6,955 bases of DNA from an uncultured Ruminococcus sp. (GCA_946414115.1 CAMKNF010000105.1:1-6955), one strand, 5' to 3'; numbered from the stretch's first letter, positions 1 to 6,752 are shown. Notes: generated from the sequence alone by a model not told the origin. Made by a program: numbers and translations.

Positions 1-1
1 T

Positions 2-568
2 ATTTTTAAATATATAAAAAATTGCTGTGTTCCTAAAAACGGAGAAAACGGCGGTTGGGATGTAATATATAAAAATCCGAATGGAATTGAAATTATTGAC
101 GGAACAAAAGTTCATACCGTATATGTAGAAATGAAAAACAAACACAACACTATGAATTCAGCCTCAGCAGGAAAAACATTTATTAAAATGCAAAATCAAC
201 TTCTTAACGATGACGATTGTGCTTGCTTTTTAGTTGAAGCTATTACGCAACATTCACAAAATATAAAATGGGAAACAACTGTAGACAAAAAGAAAGTCGG
301 TCATAAACTGATACGCAGAGTAAGTATTGATCAGTTCTATTCTTTAGTCACAGGGCAAAACGATGCATTCTTCCAAATGTGTATGGTTCTTCCTGAAATA
401 ATTAAGAAATCTGTAAAAGAGCTCGAACATTCTATCGTTCCGCATGATACCGTCTATGAAAAATTGCTTGAATTATCAAAACAGCAAAATGTTAATTCCG
501 ATGAAATGGCATTTGCAATGGCTGTATATATGCTGGGATTTGGAGAATATATCGGCTTTCACAATTAA
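2..568 (+). CDS. Type II restriction endonuclease, Eco47II/Sau96I-like, N-terminus cut by window edge
   Basis: The reading frame is open from base 2 to the stop at 566-568, so 188 C-terminal residues are seen; full-length relatives are, from memory, roughly 230-240 residues. The ATG at 131 is not the start, because conserved sequence continues upstream and that ATG lies inside the catalytic motif. The core VYVEMKNKHNTMNS gives a PD-(D/E)XK nuclease signature, with the E-x-K at visible residues 43-45 (bases 128-136) and a candidate metal-binding Asp at residue 20 in GGWDVIY or 33. The stretches KMQNQLLNDDDCACFLVEAI and KLIRRVSIDQFY are also typical of the Eco47II family as I remember it. Family members cut GGNCC; this enzyme's specificity is inferred. 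A partner cytosine-C5 methyltransferase is expected upstream, outside the window. G+C is about 33% by hand count, well below the next genes, which suggests horizontal acquisition. The stop lies 16 bases before the ATPase gene. Confidence 0.82.
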   Translation: MFKYIKNCCVPKNGENGGWDVIYKNPNGIEIIDGTKVHTVYVEMKNKHNTMNSASAGKTFIKMQNQLLNDDDCACFLVEAITQHSQNIKWETTVDKKKVGHKLIRRVSIDQFYSLVTGQNDAFFQMCMVLPEIIKKSVKELEHSIVPHDTVYEKLLELSKQQNVNSDEMAFAMAVYMLGFGEYIGFHN

Positions 569-584
569 TAAACAGGTGATTTAT

Positions 585-1286
585 ATGAGTCTTGTTGAAT
601 TTAAAAATGTATATAAACGCTACAAAATGGGCGAAGTTGTAATAAATGCCGTTGACGGAATTTCCTTTAAAATTGAACAGGGCGAATTTGCAATTGTCGT
701 CGGCGCATCGGGTGCAGGCAAAACTACCGTACTAAACATTCTCGGCGGTATGGATAACTGCACCGAGGGTGAAATTATTGTAAGGGGCAAGGATATTAGC
801 AAATTCAGCGACAAACAGCTTATTGAATACCGCAGATTTGACATAGGCTTCGTGTTCCAGTTCTATAACCTTGTCCATAACCTCACAGCCAAGGAAAACG
901 TTGAGCTTGCGGCACAGATTTGCAAAAATCCGCTCGACAGCGAAAAGGCAATTGAAAGCGTTGGACTGCTTGACCGAAAAGACAACTTCCCAGCCCAGCT
1001 TTCAGGAGGCGAACAGCAGAGGGTTTCAATTGCAAGGGCGCTTGCAAAACGTCCCGGACTTTTGCTTTGTGACGAGCCGACCGGTGCGCTTGACTACAAC
1101 ACAGGCAGACAGATTCTCAAGCTATTGCAGGACACCTGCAAAAAAGAGAAGATGACCGTTGTCCTTATCACCCACAACAGCGCAATTACCCCTATGGCTG
1201 ACCACGTAATTGAGATGAAAAGCGGTAAAATAGTAAGGGATATTTTCAACGAAAATCCGAAGAGCGTTTATGAAATTGAATGGTAA
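585..1286 (+). CDS. ABC transporter ATP-binding protein, MacB/LolD-type
   Basis: This 233-residue cytoplasmic ATPase powers the FtsX-type permease encoded next. All nucleotide-binding motifs are intact: Walker A GASGAGKTT at 40-48, Q-loop Q92 in FVFQFYNL, signature LSGGEQQR at 139-146, Walker B LLLCDEP at 159-165 with catalytic E164, D-loop GALD at 167-170 and switch H197 in ITHN. The FVFQFYNLV and DEPTGALD forms are typical of the MacB/LolD/FtsE subgroup, and the length is normal. I chose the ATG at 585 because AGGTG at 574-578 is well placed and residues 2-8 (SLVEFKN) match the usual first strand. The frame stays open back to an ATG at 444, but that extension lies over the restriction gene and resembles nothing in the family. 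The permease starts 9 bases after the stop, so the two are almost certainly co-transcribed. No substrate can be assigned, and no sensor kinase or MacA-like adaptor is present. Confidence 0.95.
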   Translation: MSLVEFKNVYKRYKMGEVVINAVDGISFKIEQGEFAIVVGASGAGKTTVLNILGGMDNCTEGEIIVRGKDISKFSDKQLIEYRRFDIGFVFQFYNLVHNLTAKENVELAAQICKNPLDSEKAIESVGLLDRKDNFPAQLSGGEQQRVSIARALAKRPGLLLCDEPTGALDYNTGRQILKLLQDTCKKEKMTVVLITHNSAITPMADHVIEMKSGKIVRDIFNENPKSVYEIEW

Positions 1287-1295
1287 GGGTTAAGT

Positions 1296-4200
1296 ATGAC
1301 AAAATCACTCCTTAAAAACACGTTTCGTGAAATAAAAAACACTAAAGCACGTTTTATTTCCATTATGGCTATAATTGCGCTCGGCGTTGGATTTTTCGCA
1401 GGAATCAAGGCTACCGTACCGTCAATGTACAACCTTGCCGAAAACTACTACAAAGAGCAGAACCTTATGGACTACAGGCTTGTTTCCACCGTCGGCTTTG
1501 ACGAGGACGACATCAAGGCTGTTGCAAACACCGAGGGTGTTTCTTCCGTTATGCCGTCGTACTTCTGTGACGCACAAACCACAGCCGAAAGCGGCGGAAA
1601 CGTTGTAAGGCTGATTTCCGTACCCGAAAAATACGGCGATAACAGCGAGCTGAATACGCTTGTCCTCAAAGAAGGCAGACTGCCCGAAAAGCCAAATGAG
1701 ATTCTCGTTGAGCACGACTCAATTTCAGGCACGAAGTATAATGTCGGCGATAAAATCACCTTTTCAAAGGAAGCAGGTGACAAAGACCTGTCGGAACAGC
1801 TTGTCTGCCTTGAATACACGGTTGTCGGTACGGCAAATTCTCCGCTTTATATATCATATCAGCGTGGCACAACAAGCATAGGAAACGGAAAAATTTCCGA
1901 GTTTATGTATGTAAATCAGAAAAACTTCAAAACCGAACGATATACGGAGCTTTATGTAAAGGCTGATTTTTCCGAAAACTGTTCGGCATTTTCAGACGCT
2001 TACGAAGAAAATTCGGAAAGCCTTGCAGAAACTCTTGAAACAACCGCAAACGCACAATGCGAGGTATTCGACAAGGACGTAATTCAGAAAGCAAAAAATG
2101 AGCTTGGGGACTCAAAAACCAAATATAACGATGAAAAGACAAAGGCTGAAAAGCAATTAAGCGATGCAAAGGACAAAATTGAGTCCTCTCAAAAGGAATT
2201 TGACGAGAAAATCGCAGATGCACAAAGCGAGCTTGACAACGCAAAAGCAAAGATAGACAGCGGAAAAACCGAGCTTGAAAGCTCAAAAAACGAATACTAC
2301 TCAAAAATTTCCTCTGCCGAAGCTGAAATCAGCAAGAAGGAAACACAGCTTAAAAACGCAGAAACAGAGTACGAAAAATCGAAATCCGATTTTGACTCAC
2401 AGATTATTTCTGCTCAGGAGGAAATCGACAGCGGCAGAGCCGAGTATGAAACAGCGTACAACGAATATAAAAGCACACAGGAGCCACAGCTCCTTGCAGG
2501 AATTGAGCAAGCGCAGACTGCCGTTGACTCGCTGAAAGCCGCAATCGCCGCTGAAACAAATCCCGATGTTCAAGCCGTACTCAACGCACAGCTTGAACAG
2601 GCACAGCAAACACTCGATAACCTAAACTCACAATACAGTCAGGCTTTATCCAAGCTTGAAGAAAGCAAAGCAAAGCTTGATTCTGCACAGGCTGAGCTTG
2701 ATGCAAAGAAAGCCGAGGGACAGGCACAGCTTGACTCCGCACTTGCGCAAATTGAAAGCGGCAAGACGGCACTTGAAAACGGAAAAGCCGAGCTTGAAAC
2801 GCAAAAAACTGAGGGCTACAACAAACTCGTTGAAGCCGAAAACACCCTTAACACAGCACAATCTCAATATGACGACGGCGTTAAAGAGCTTGAAAAGCAA
2901 AAGACCGACGGTCAGCAAAAGCTTGATGACGCTCAAAAGGAATACGACAAGGAAAAATCAAAGGCAGACGAAAAGTTTGCCGAAGCCGAAGAAGAAATAA
3001 ACGACGCACAGAAGGAGCTTGACAAGCTTTCCTCACCCGAATGGTACGTGTTTACACGCAACGACAATCCGGGATATTCAACATTTTCACAGAATGCTGA
3101 CAGACTTGACGCTGTTGCGTCGGTATTCCCTGTATTTTTCCTGCTTGTAGCAGTGCTTGTCTGCGTTACGACTATGACCAGACTGATTGAAGAAAAGCGA
3201 ACCGAAATCGGTACGCTTAAAGCACTCGGTTACAGCAACATAAGTATCATAACCAAATTTGTAATTTATGCACTTATCGCCGCAATTCTCGGCAGTGTAA
3301 TCGGCACTGTACTCGGAGTATGTTCTCTGCCGTTTATCATCTACAACGCCTACAAGATTTTGTTCTACATCGGCGACATAACGCTTGTGCTCAACATTCC
3401 GAGTATTGTTCTCGGAATTGCCGCCGCAGTTTTATGCACAACCGTTGTTTCAATAGTAGTGTGTATGCGTTCGCTCGCACACAAGCCTGCCGAGGCAATG
3501 CGACCAAAGGCTCCGAAACCCGGCAAGCGTATTCTGCTTGAATACATCACGCCGCTCTGGAAGCGTTTCAGCTTTACCGCAAAGCTGACGGCAAGAAATC
3601 TGTTCAGGTACAAGTCAAGACTTTGTATGACGGTAATCGGCGTTGCAGGCTGTACAGCTCTTATAGTAGCGGCGTTCGGACTGTTAAACAGCTTTGACCC
3701 GCTTACAAAGGACCAGTTTGAAACAATTTACAAGTACGACGCCGTAATCGTTCCAAAGGAAGGCGGCACTGAAAAAGAGCTTTCATACCTCACCTCCGAG
3801 GTTAAAAATAAAGATAACGTGAGCAGATTTATGCTCGCTTCACAACAGGAAGCAACCGTTGAATTTAAAGATCAGATAAAGGATGAAAGCACATATCTTA
3901 CCGTTGTGCAGAATCCCGACGAGCTTGACACTATCATCTCACTCCACACACGCAAAGGTAAAGAAGAACTAACCCTCACCGACGACGGTGTTCTTATTAA
4001 CGAAAAGCTTTCGGAGGAATTCGGCATAAAAGTCGGCAATACAATCAGAATCAGCGGCGAATTCGGCGACAGTGAAGCAAAGGTATGCGGAATTTTTGAG
4101 CAGTATCTGCACAACTATATTTATATGACGCCAACGCTCTACAGCTCCCTGTTCGGCAAAAACCCGTCCTACAATATGCTCGATGTTAAGCTTGAGGACA

Positions 4201-4715
4201 ATTCTCAGACTGCTCAGGAAAGCTTCAGCTCCGAGGTTTTGACAGATAACAGAATTGCGGCTGTTTCATTCATTGCAACAAGCCTTGAGGAATTTAAAAA
4301 TATGCTCAACTCGCTTAACCTTGTTGTGCTTGTTATGATAATCTGTGCGGCGGCACTTGCGTTTGTTGTGCTGTACAATCTTACGAACATCAACATAGCC
4401 GAGCGTGTGCGTGAAATCGCAACGTTCAAGGTTCTCGGCTTTAACAACAGGGAAACTTCATCGTTCATTTATAAGGAAAACATTGTGCTTACTCTGCTCG
4501 GAATCGCTGTCGGGCTTGTGCTCGGTATATTCCTCACCTCGTTCATTGTACAGACGGTTGAGGTTGACAACATTATGTTCGGACGTGAAATCTACCCCAC
4601 CTCGTTTATTTACGCCGCCGGCTTTACACTGCTGTTTTCACTCCTCGTAAACGCCGTAATGAGCTTTAAAATCAAAGCGGTAAATATGGTAGAAAGCTTA
4701 AAGAGCGTTGAATAA
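1296..4715 (+). CDS. Giant FtsX-like ABC permease with long extracytoplasmic coiled-coil arm
   Basis: This 1139-residue membrane protein is the permease partner of the ATPase upstream. Its order is a first membrane helix at about 20-39; an extracytoplasmic MacB-like domain at about 40-260; a charged coiled coil rich in Ala, Glu, Lys, Gln and Asp at about 262-578; three helices at about 604-626, 652-680 and 699-724; a cytoplasmic linker; a fifth helix at about 776-798; a second extracytoplasmic domain; and three helices at about 1005-1028, 1062-1083 and 1103-1122. This is a duplicated 1+3 FtsX fold, so one polypeptide may supply both half-transporters. Each half carries a coupling-type segment, EEKRTEIGTLKALGYS at 632-647 and ERVREIATFKVLGFN at 1036-1050. 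AAGGG at 1285-1289 overlaps the ATPase stop and supports the ATG at 1296. Members of this class do mechanical, export or antimicrobial-peptide resistance work; the role here is unknown. An SMC-type protein is excluded because there are no ATPase motifs and there are eight membrane helices. Confidence 0.93.
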   Translation: MTKSLLKNTFREIKNTKARFISIMAIIALGVGFFAGIKATVPSMYNLAENYYKEQNLMDYRLVSTVGFDEDDIKAVANTEGVSSVMPSYFCDAQTTAESGGNVVRLISVPEKYGDNSELNTLVLKEGRLPEKPNEILVEHDSISGTKYNVGDKITFSKEAGDKDLSEQLVCLEYTVVGTANSPLYISYQRGTTSIGNGKISEFMYVNQKNFKTERYTELYVKADFSENCSAFSDAYEENSESLAETLETTANAQCEVFDKDVIQKAKNELGDSKTKYNDEKTKAEKQLSDAKDKIESSQKEFDEKIADAQSELDNAKAKIDSGKTELESSKNEYYSKISSAEAEISKKETQLKNAETEYEKSKSDFDSQIISAQEEIDSGRAEYETAYNEYKSTQEPQLLAGIEQAQTAVDSLKAAIAAETNPDVQAVLNAQLEQAQQTLDNLNSQYSQALSKLEESKAKLDSAQAELDAKKAEGQAQLDSALAQIESGKTALENGKAELETQKTEGYNKLVEAENTLNTAQSQYDDGVKELEKQKTDGQQKLDDAQKEYDKEKSKADEKFAEAEEEINDAQKELDKLSSPEWYVFTRNDNPGYSTFSQNADRLDAVASVFPVFFLLVAVLVCVTTMTRLIEEKRTEIGTLKALGYSNISIITKFVIYALIAAILGSVIGTVLGVCSLPFIIYNAYKILFYIGDITLVLNIPSIVLGIAAAVLCTTVVSIVVCMRSLAHKPAEAMRPKAPKPGKRILLEYITPLWKRFSFTAKLTARNLFRYKSRLCMTVIGVAGCTALIVAAFGLLNSFDPLTKDQFETIYKYDAVIVPKEGGTEKELSYLTSEVKNKDNVSRFMLASQQEATVEFKDQIKDESTYLTVVQNPDELDTIISLHTRKGKEELTLTDDGVLINEKLSEEFGIKVGNTIRISGEFGDSEAKVCGIFEQYLHNYIYMTPTLYSSLFGKNPSYNMLDVKLEDNSQTAQESFSSEVLTDNRIAAVSFIATSLEEFKNMLNSLNLVVLVMIICAAALAFVVLYNLTNINIAERVREIATFKVLGFNNRETSSFIYKENIVLTLLGIAVGLVLGIFLTSFIVQTVEVDNIMFGREIYPTSFIYAAGFTLLFSLLVNAVMSFKIKAVNMVESLKSVE

Positions 4716-4745
4716 CCGAAACTATAAAATGCAAAGGAGAAACGT

Positions 4746-5306
4746 ATGAATAACTATACATTAATTGCAGGAGTAAACGGTACAGGCAAATCAAGTCTGC
4801 GAGGCGTTCTTGAAGGTCAGGGTGCTCTGCTTGGTCACATAATAGATGCAGACGCAATTGCAAAGGAAAACAATTTTGACAATCTCTGTGCAGGAAAACA
4901 AGCCGTATCGGAAATACAGTTCTGTCTTGAAAACAATATCTCCTTCACGCAGGAAACCACCCTTTCGGGACACAGAACCGAACGCACTCTGCGACAGGCA
5001 AGAAAGCAGGGCTACTATGTTACGATGTATTACATCGGATTGAATTCAAAGGAAGAAAGCCTTTTGCGAATTGCAAACAGAGTGCGCAAAGGCGGTCACG
5101 ATATACCAAAGGCTGATGTTATCCGCCGTTTTGAAAACAGAATAGAATCACTCAGGAAAACTATTCCTCTTTGCGACAAGGTTGTATTTTACGATAATGA
5201 AAACGGTTTTGTCAAAGCGGCTGAAATAATTAACAACAAATTCAATTACACCAACGGCATACGTCCTCAGTGGCTTACCGAAGTCAAGGAAAAGCTTTCT
5301 TTATAA
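4746..5306 (+). CDS. Zeta-toxin-like P-loop kinase (COG4185 type)
   Basis: This 186-residue cytoplasmic protein belongs to the zeta/PezT-like P-loop kinase group. Visible motifs are Walker A GVNGTGKSS at 9-17, IDADAIAKE at 33-41 with D34 and D36, a TQETTLSGH block at 68-76 with the likely catalytic acid E70, and the arginine-rich RVRKGGHDIP at 112-121 followed by RRFENRI. In characterised zeta toxins such as PezT the substrate is UDP-N-acetylglucosamine, whose 3'-phosphorylation blocks wall synthesis. Many short chromosomal members of this group lack a tested substrate, so UDP-sugar kinase activity here is inferred. AAGGAGA at 4734-4740, five bases before the ATG, is a near-perfect ribosome binding site. 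The gene starts 30 bases after the permease stop with no visible promoter or hairpin between, so it is probably translated from the transporter mRNA. No epsilon-like antitoxin gene is next to it. It may therefore be a housekeeping kinase rather than a toxin. Confidence 0.88.
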   Translation: MNNYTLIAGVNGTGKSSLRGVLEGQGALLGHIIDADAIAKENNFDNLCAGKQAVSEIQFCLENNISFTQETTLSGHRTERTLRQARKQGYYVTMYYIGLNSKEESLLRIANRVRKGGHDIPKADVIRRFENRIESLRKTIPLCDKVVFYDNENGFVKAAEIINNKFNYTNGIRPQWLTEVKEKLSL

Positions 5307-5356
5307 AATGAAAATCGCAGAAAAATAATACATTAAAAAACATATTCTCCTATGCT

Positions 5357-5383
5357 GCGCCGCACAATTTGATTGTGCGGTGT
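5357..5383 (+). terminator. Possible terminator of the ABC transporter-kinase operon
   Basis: A perfect 9-bp inverted repeat (CCGCACAAT at 5360-5368 and its complement at 5372-5380) closes a 3-base loop. It extends to about 12 bp with two G-U pairs. It lies about 50 bases after the kinase stop, in otherwise A+T-rich DNA. The tract that follows is TGTTGCACTATATTT, not a clean run of T, so termination may be partial, or the hairpin may serve as an mRNA 3' end or an operator. No other hairpin was seen between 5307 and 5460. Confidence 0.45.
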
Positions 5384-5389
5384 TGCACT

Positions 5390-5428
5390 ATATTTGACTT
5401 ATTGTGTAAGTTGTTGTAAATATTTGAC
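5390..5428 (+). repeat. Two 9-bp direct repeats upstream of the CHAP gene promoter
   Basis: ATATTTGAC occurs at 5390-5398 and again at 5420-5428, exactly 30 bases apart, about three helical turns. Both copies lie upstream of the -35 box proposed at 5461. Each also contains a TTGAC that resembles a -35 box, but neither has a convincing -10 box at 16-18 bases. They could be a paired activator or repressor site, or chance in A+T-rich DNA. Confidence 0.3.
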
Positions 5429-5460
5429 GAAATAACACCTTTTATCAGTGCAAATACTCT

Positions 5461-5489
5461 TTGATTTTTATTATACAATATGGTAAAAT
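5461..5489 (+). promoter_or_regulatory. Extended -10 promoter for the CHAP hydrolase gene
   Basis: TTGATT at 5461-5466 is followed, after a 17-base spacer, by TAAAAT at 5484-5489 preceded by TGG, giving an extended -10 box. Transcription would start near 5496 and leave an untranslated leader of about 80 bases, A+T-rich and without an obvious fold. It is the best-spaced sigma-A-like match I found between 5384 and 5575. A promoter here fits the hairpin upstream and the gap of 269 bases. Confidence 0.5.
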
Positions 5490-5561
5490 TATTTATAAAG
5501 GTTACATTTTAGTAATTTTCATTTTTGGAATAATTTGTAAATAATTGAATAATTTTAATAA

Positions 5562-5578
5562 GAAAGGGTGTTTCTTTG
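5562..5578 (+). promoter_or_regulatory. Ribosome binding site and TTG start of the CHAP hydrolase
   Basis: GAAAGGGTG at 5562-5570 lies just upstream of TTG at 5576-5578. The spacing decides the start: beginning here gives a complete signal peptide (Lys/Arg-rich n-region, hydrophobic core, AxA site). The next in-frame Met, at residue 26, would lose most of the hydrophobic core. TTG is a weaker initiator and may keep expression modest. Confidence 0.75.
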
Positions 5579-6688
5579 AAGTATCGTTTTACAAAGAGAA
5601 TTTCTGCGGTAGTTGTAACTGTTGCAATTCTTTTTACATCTGTTTTTTCAATGTCAATTATCGCAAATGCGGCTACTGCATATTCACCCAGGCTCTCCGC
5701 TCCTGCGTCAACAAATAAATATTACTACAGCGATTTAAATGTTTTCTATAAATACGGCTACGGTATGCCAAACTGTACGGCTTACGCTTACGGCAGAGCT
5801 TATGAAATTCTCAAAACCGAGCCAAAGCTTTCATGGGGCAATGCCGAGCAGTGGTACGGCTACAACAAGTCAAACGGCTACTACAGCTACGGAAAAACTC
5901 CGAAGCTAGGCGCAATTGCGTGCTGGGCATACGACGGTGGCGGCGGTCACGTTGCTGTTGTTGAAAAAATTGAAAACGGACAAATCACTTTTTCAAACTC
6001 TGCCTGGAGCGGAAATAACTTCTATCTCACCTATGCAAGCACCTCTGACTCCAATGCAGGCGGCTCAAGCTGGTGGAACTTCCAAGGCTATATATACATA
6101 GGTGAATTCAGCGGCGGACAAGCTGAAACTCTCCCAATAAAATATAAAACCGGAATTTACAAAACAACCACCGCTCTTAATATGAGAAACGGAGTTGGTA
6201 CGGGCAACAGCGTACTGGCCACAATACCGAACAACACACAAATAACGGTAACTAACGTAAAGTCGGATTCCGACTACAACTGGGGTTACACAACCTACAA
6301 CGGTAAGAGCGGATGGGTTTGTATGGATTATTGCAGTTATGTGGGCGCCGTAACACAGCCCACAACAGCTAAACCTACCACACAGCCGACTACGGCAAAA
6401 CCGACTACTCAGCCTACAACAGCCACACCTACAACTCAGCCAACCACCGCTGCACCGGCAACACAACCGACTACAAAACCAAGCGTCGGCAAGCCTTCAG
6501 ACGGACTCGGCGTTGGTGACATAAACGGCGACGGATATGTTACAATTGCTGACGCAACAATGATTCAGCTATATGTCAGCAGTCAGATTGAGTTGACAGA
6601 CGAGCAGATTGCACAGTGCGATTTCGACTTTGACGGACAGATTACTATTATGGATACAACCTGTATTCAAAAGTATCTTACATATTAA
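5576..6688 (+). CDS. Secreted CHAP-SH3 peptidoglycan hydrolase with C-terminal type I dockerin
   Basis: This 370-residue secreted protein should cut peptidoglycan as an amidase or endopeptidase. A signal peptide covers 1-32, with a hydrophobic core at about 11-29 and a likely cut after ANA at 30-32. The CHAP domain spans about 50-178, with nucleophile C67 in MPNCTAYAYGRA, H125 in GGGGHVAVVEKI and probably N141 in TFSNSAWSG. An SH3-type wall-binding domain follows at about 191-257 (LNMRNGVGTGNSVLATIP), then a Pro-Thr-Gln linker at 261-302 of 9-residue repeats. A type I dockerin ends the chain, with two complete calcium loops: D315, N317, D319, D326 and D349, D351, D353, D360. Dockerins bind cohesins on scaffoldins, so the enzyme may dock on a surface or cellulosome-like complex. 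The start is TTG. A promoter upstream and a strong terminator downstream make it monocistronic. The domain calls are firm; the bond it cuts is not determined. Confidence 0.92.
   Translation: MKYRFTKRISAVVVTVAILFTSVFSMSIIANAATAYSPRLSAPASTNKYYYSDLNVFYKYGYGMPNCTAYAYGRAYEILKTEPKLSWGNAEQWYGYNKSNGYYSYGKTPKLGAIACWAYDGGGGHVAVVEKIENGQITFSNSAWSGNNFYLTYASTSDSNAGGSSWWNFQGYIYIGEFSGGQAETLPIKYKTGIYKTTTALNMRNGVGTGNSVLATIPNNTQITVTNVKSDSDYNWGYTTYNGKSGWVCMDYCSYVGAVTQPTTAKPTTQPTTAKPTTQPTTATPTTQPTTAAPATQPTTKPSVGKPSDGLGVGDINGDGYVTIADATMIQLYVSSQIELTDEQIAQCDFDFDGQITIMDTTCIQKYLTY
6356..6484 (+). repeat. 27-bp tandem repeat coding the Pro-Thr-Gln linker
   Basis: Four 27-base units begin at 6356, 6383, 6410 and 6437, with a shortened fifth at 6464. 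They encode QPTTAKPTT, QPTTAKPTT, QPTTATPTT and QPTTAAPAT, then QPTTKPS. The units differ mostly at third codon positions, so the amino acid pattern is kept while the DNA has drifted. This is a flexible, possibly O-glycosylated spacer between the SH3 and dockerin domains. Confidence 0.85.
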
Positions 6689-6710
6689 TCAGCGAATTTA
6701 TAAAAAACAC

Positions 6711-6752
6711 AGCACAGCATATCTTTAATCAAAGGATATGCTGTGCTTTTTT
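6711..6752 (+). terminator. Strong intrinsic terminator after the CHAP hydrolase gene
   Basis: A 13-bp perfect stem (AGCACAGCATATC at 6711-6723 with 6735-6747) extends to 16 bp through one G-U and two A-U pairs, leaving the 5-base loop AATCA at 6727-6731. Six T residues follow at 6747-6752. The stem lies 22 bases after the stop codon. A run of six A at 6702-6707 on the other side means it could also stop transcription coming from the right on the - strand. Confidence 0.92.

Noticed and set aside
131..133. ATG at 131 as the start of the first gene
   Set aside because: It lies inside the E-x-K nuclease motif, and the same frame is open and conserved-looking back to base 2. It is an internal Met of a gene cut by the window edge.
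444..584. A 47-residue N-terminal extension of the ABC ATPase
   Set aside because: It lies over the restriction gene in another frame, does not resemble ABC proteins and has no ribosome binding site. The ATG at 585 has one and starts at the normal family position.
2646..2936. Minus-strand open frame across the coiled-coil region
   Set aside because: It is the antisense of a low-complexity, Leu/Phe-rich translation expected opposite an Ala/Glu/Lys-rich coiled coil. There is no ribosome binding site and the + strand gene is certain.
2079..3029. Repeated words such as GAGCTTGA and GCACAG as a DNA tandem repeat or CRISPR-like array
   Set aside because: The spacing is irregular, there are no spacers of constant length, and the repetition follows from the heptad-like protein pattern of the coiled coil.
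4716..4745. An antitoxin gene between the permease and the zeta-like kinase
   Set aside because: The 30-base gap holds only the ribosome binding site; no coding sequence fits.
5308..5328. Tiny open frame ATG AAA ATC GCA GAA AAA TAA just after the kinase gene, as a leader peptide or antitoxin remnant
   Set aside because: It has only six codons, overlaps no regulatory fold and has no proper ribosome binding site; far too short for an epsilon-like antitoxin.
6065..6466. Minus-strand open frame opposite the SH3 domain and linker
   Set aside because: Its Cys/Arg/Ser-rich product is the mirror of the Thr/Pro repeat, with no family resemblance, and it runs against a gene with clear domains.
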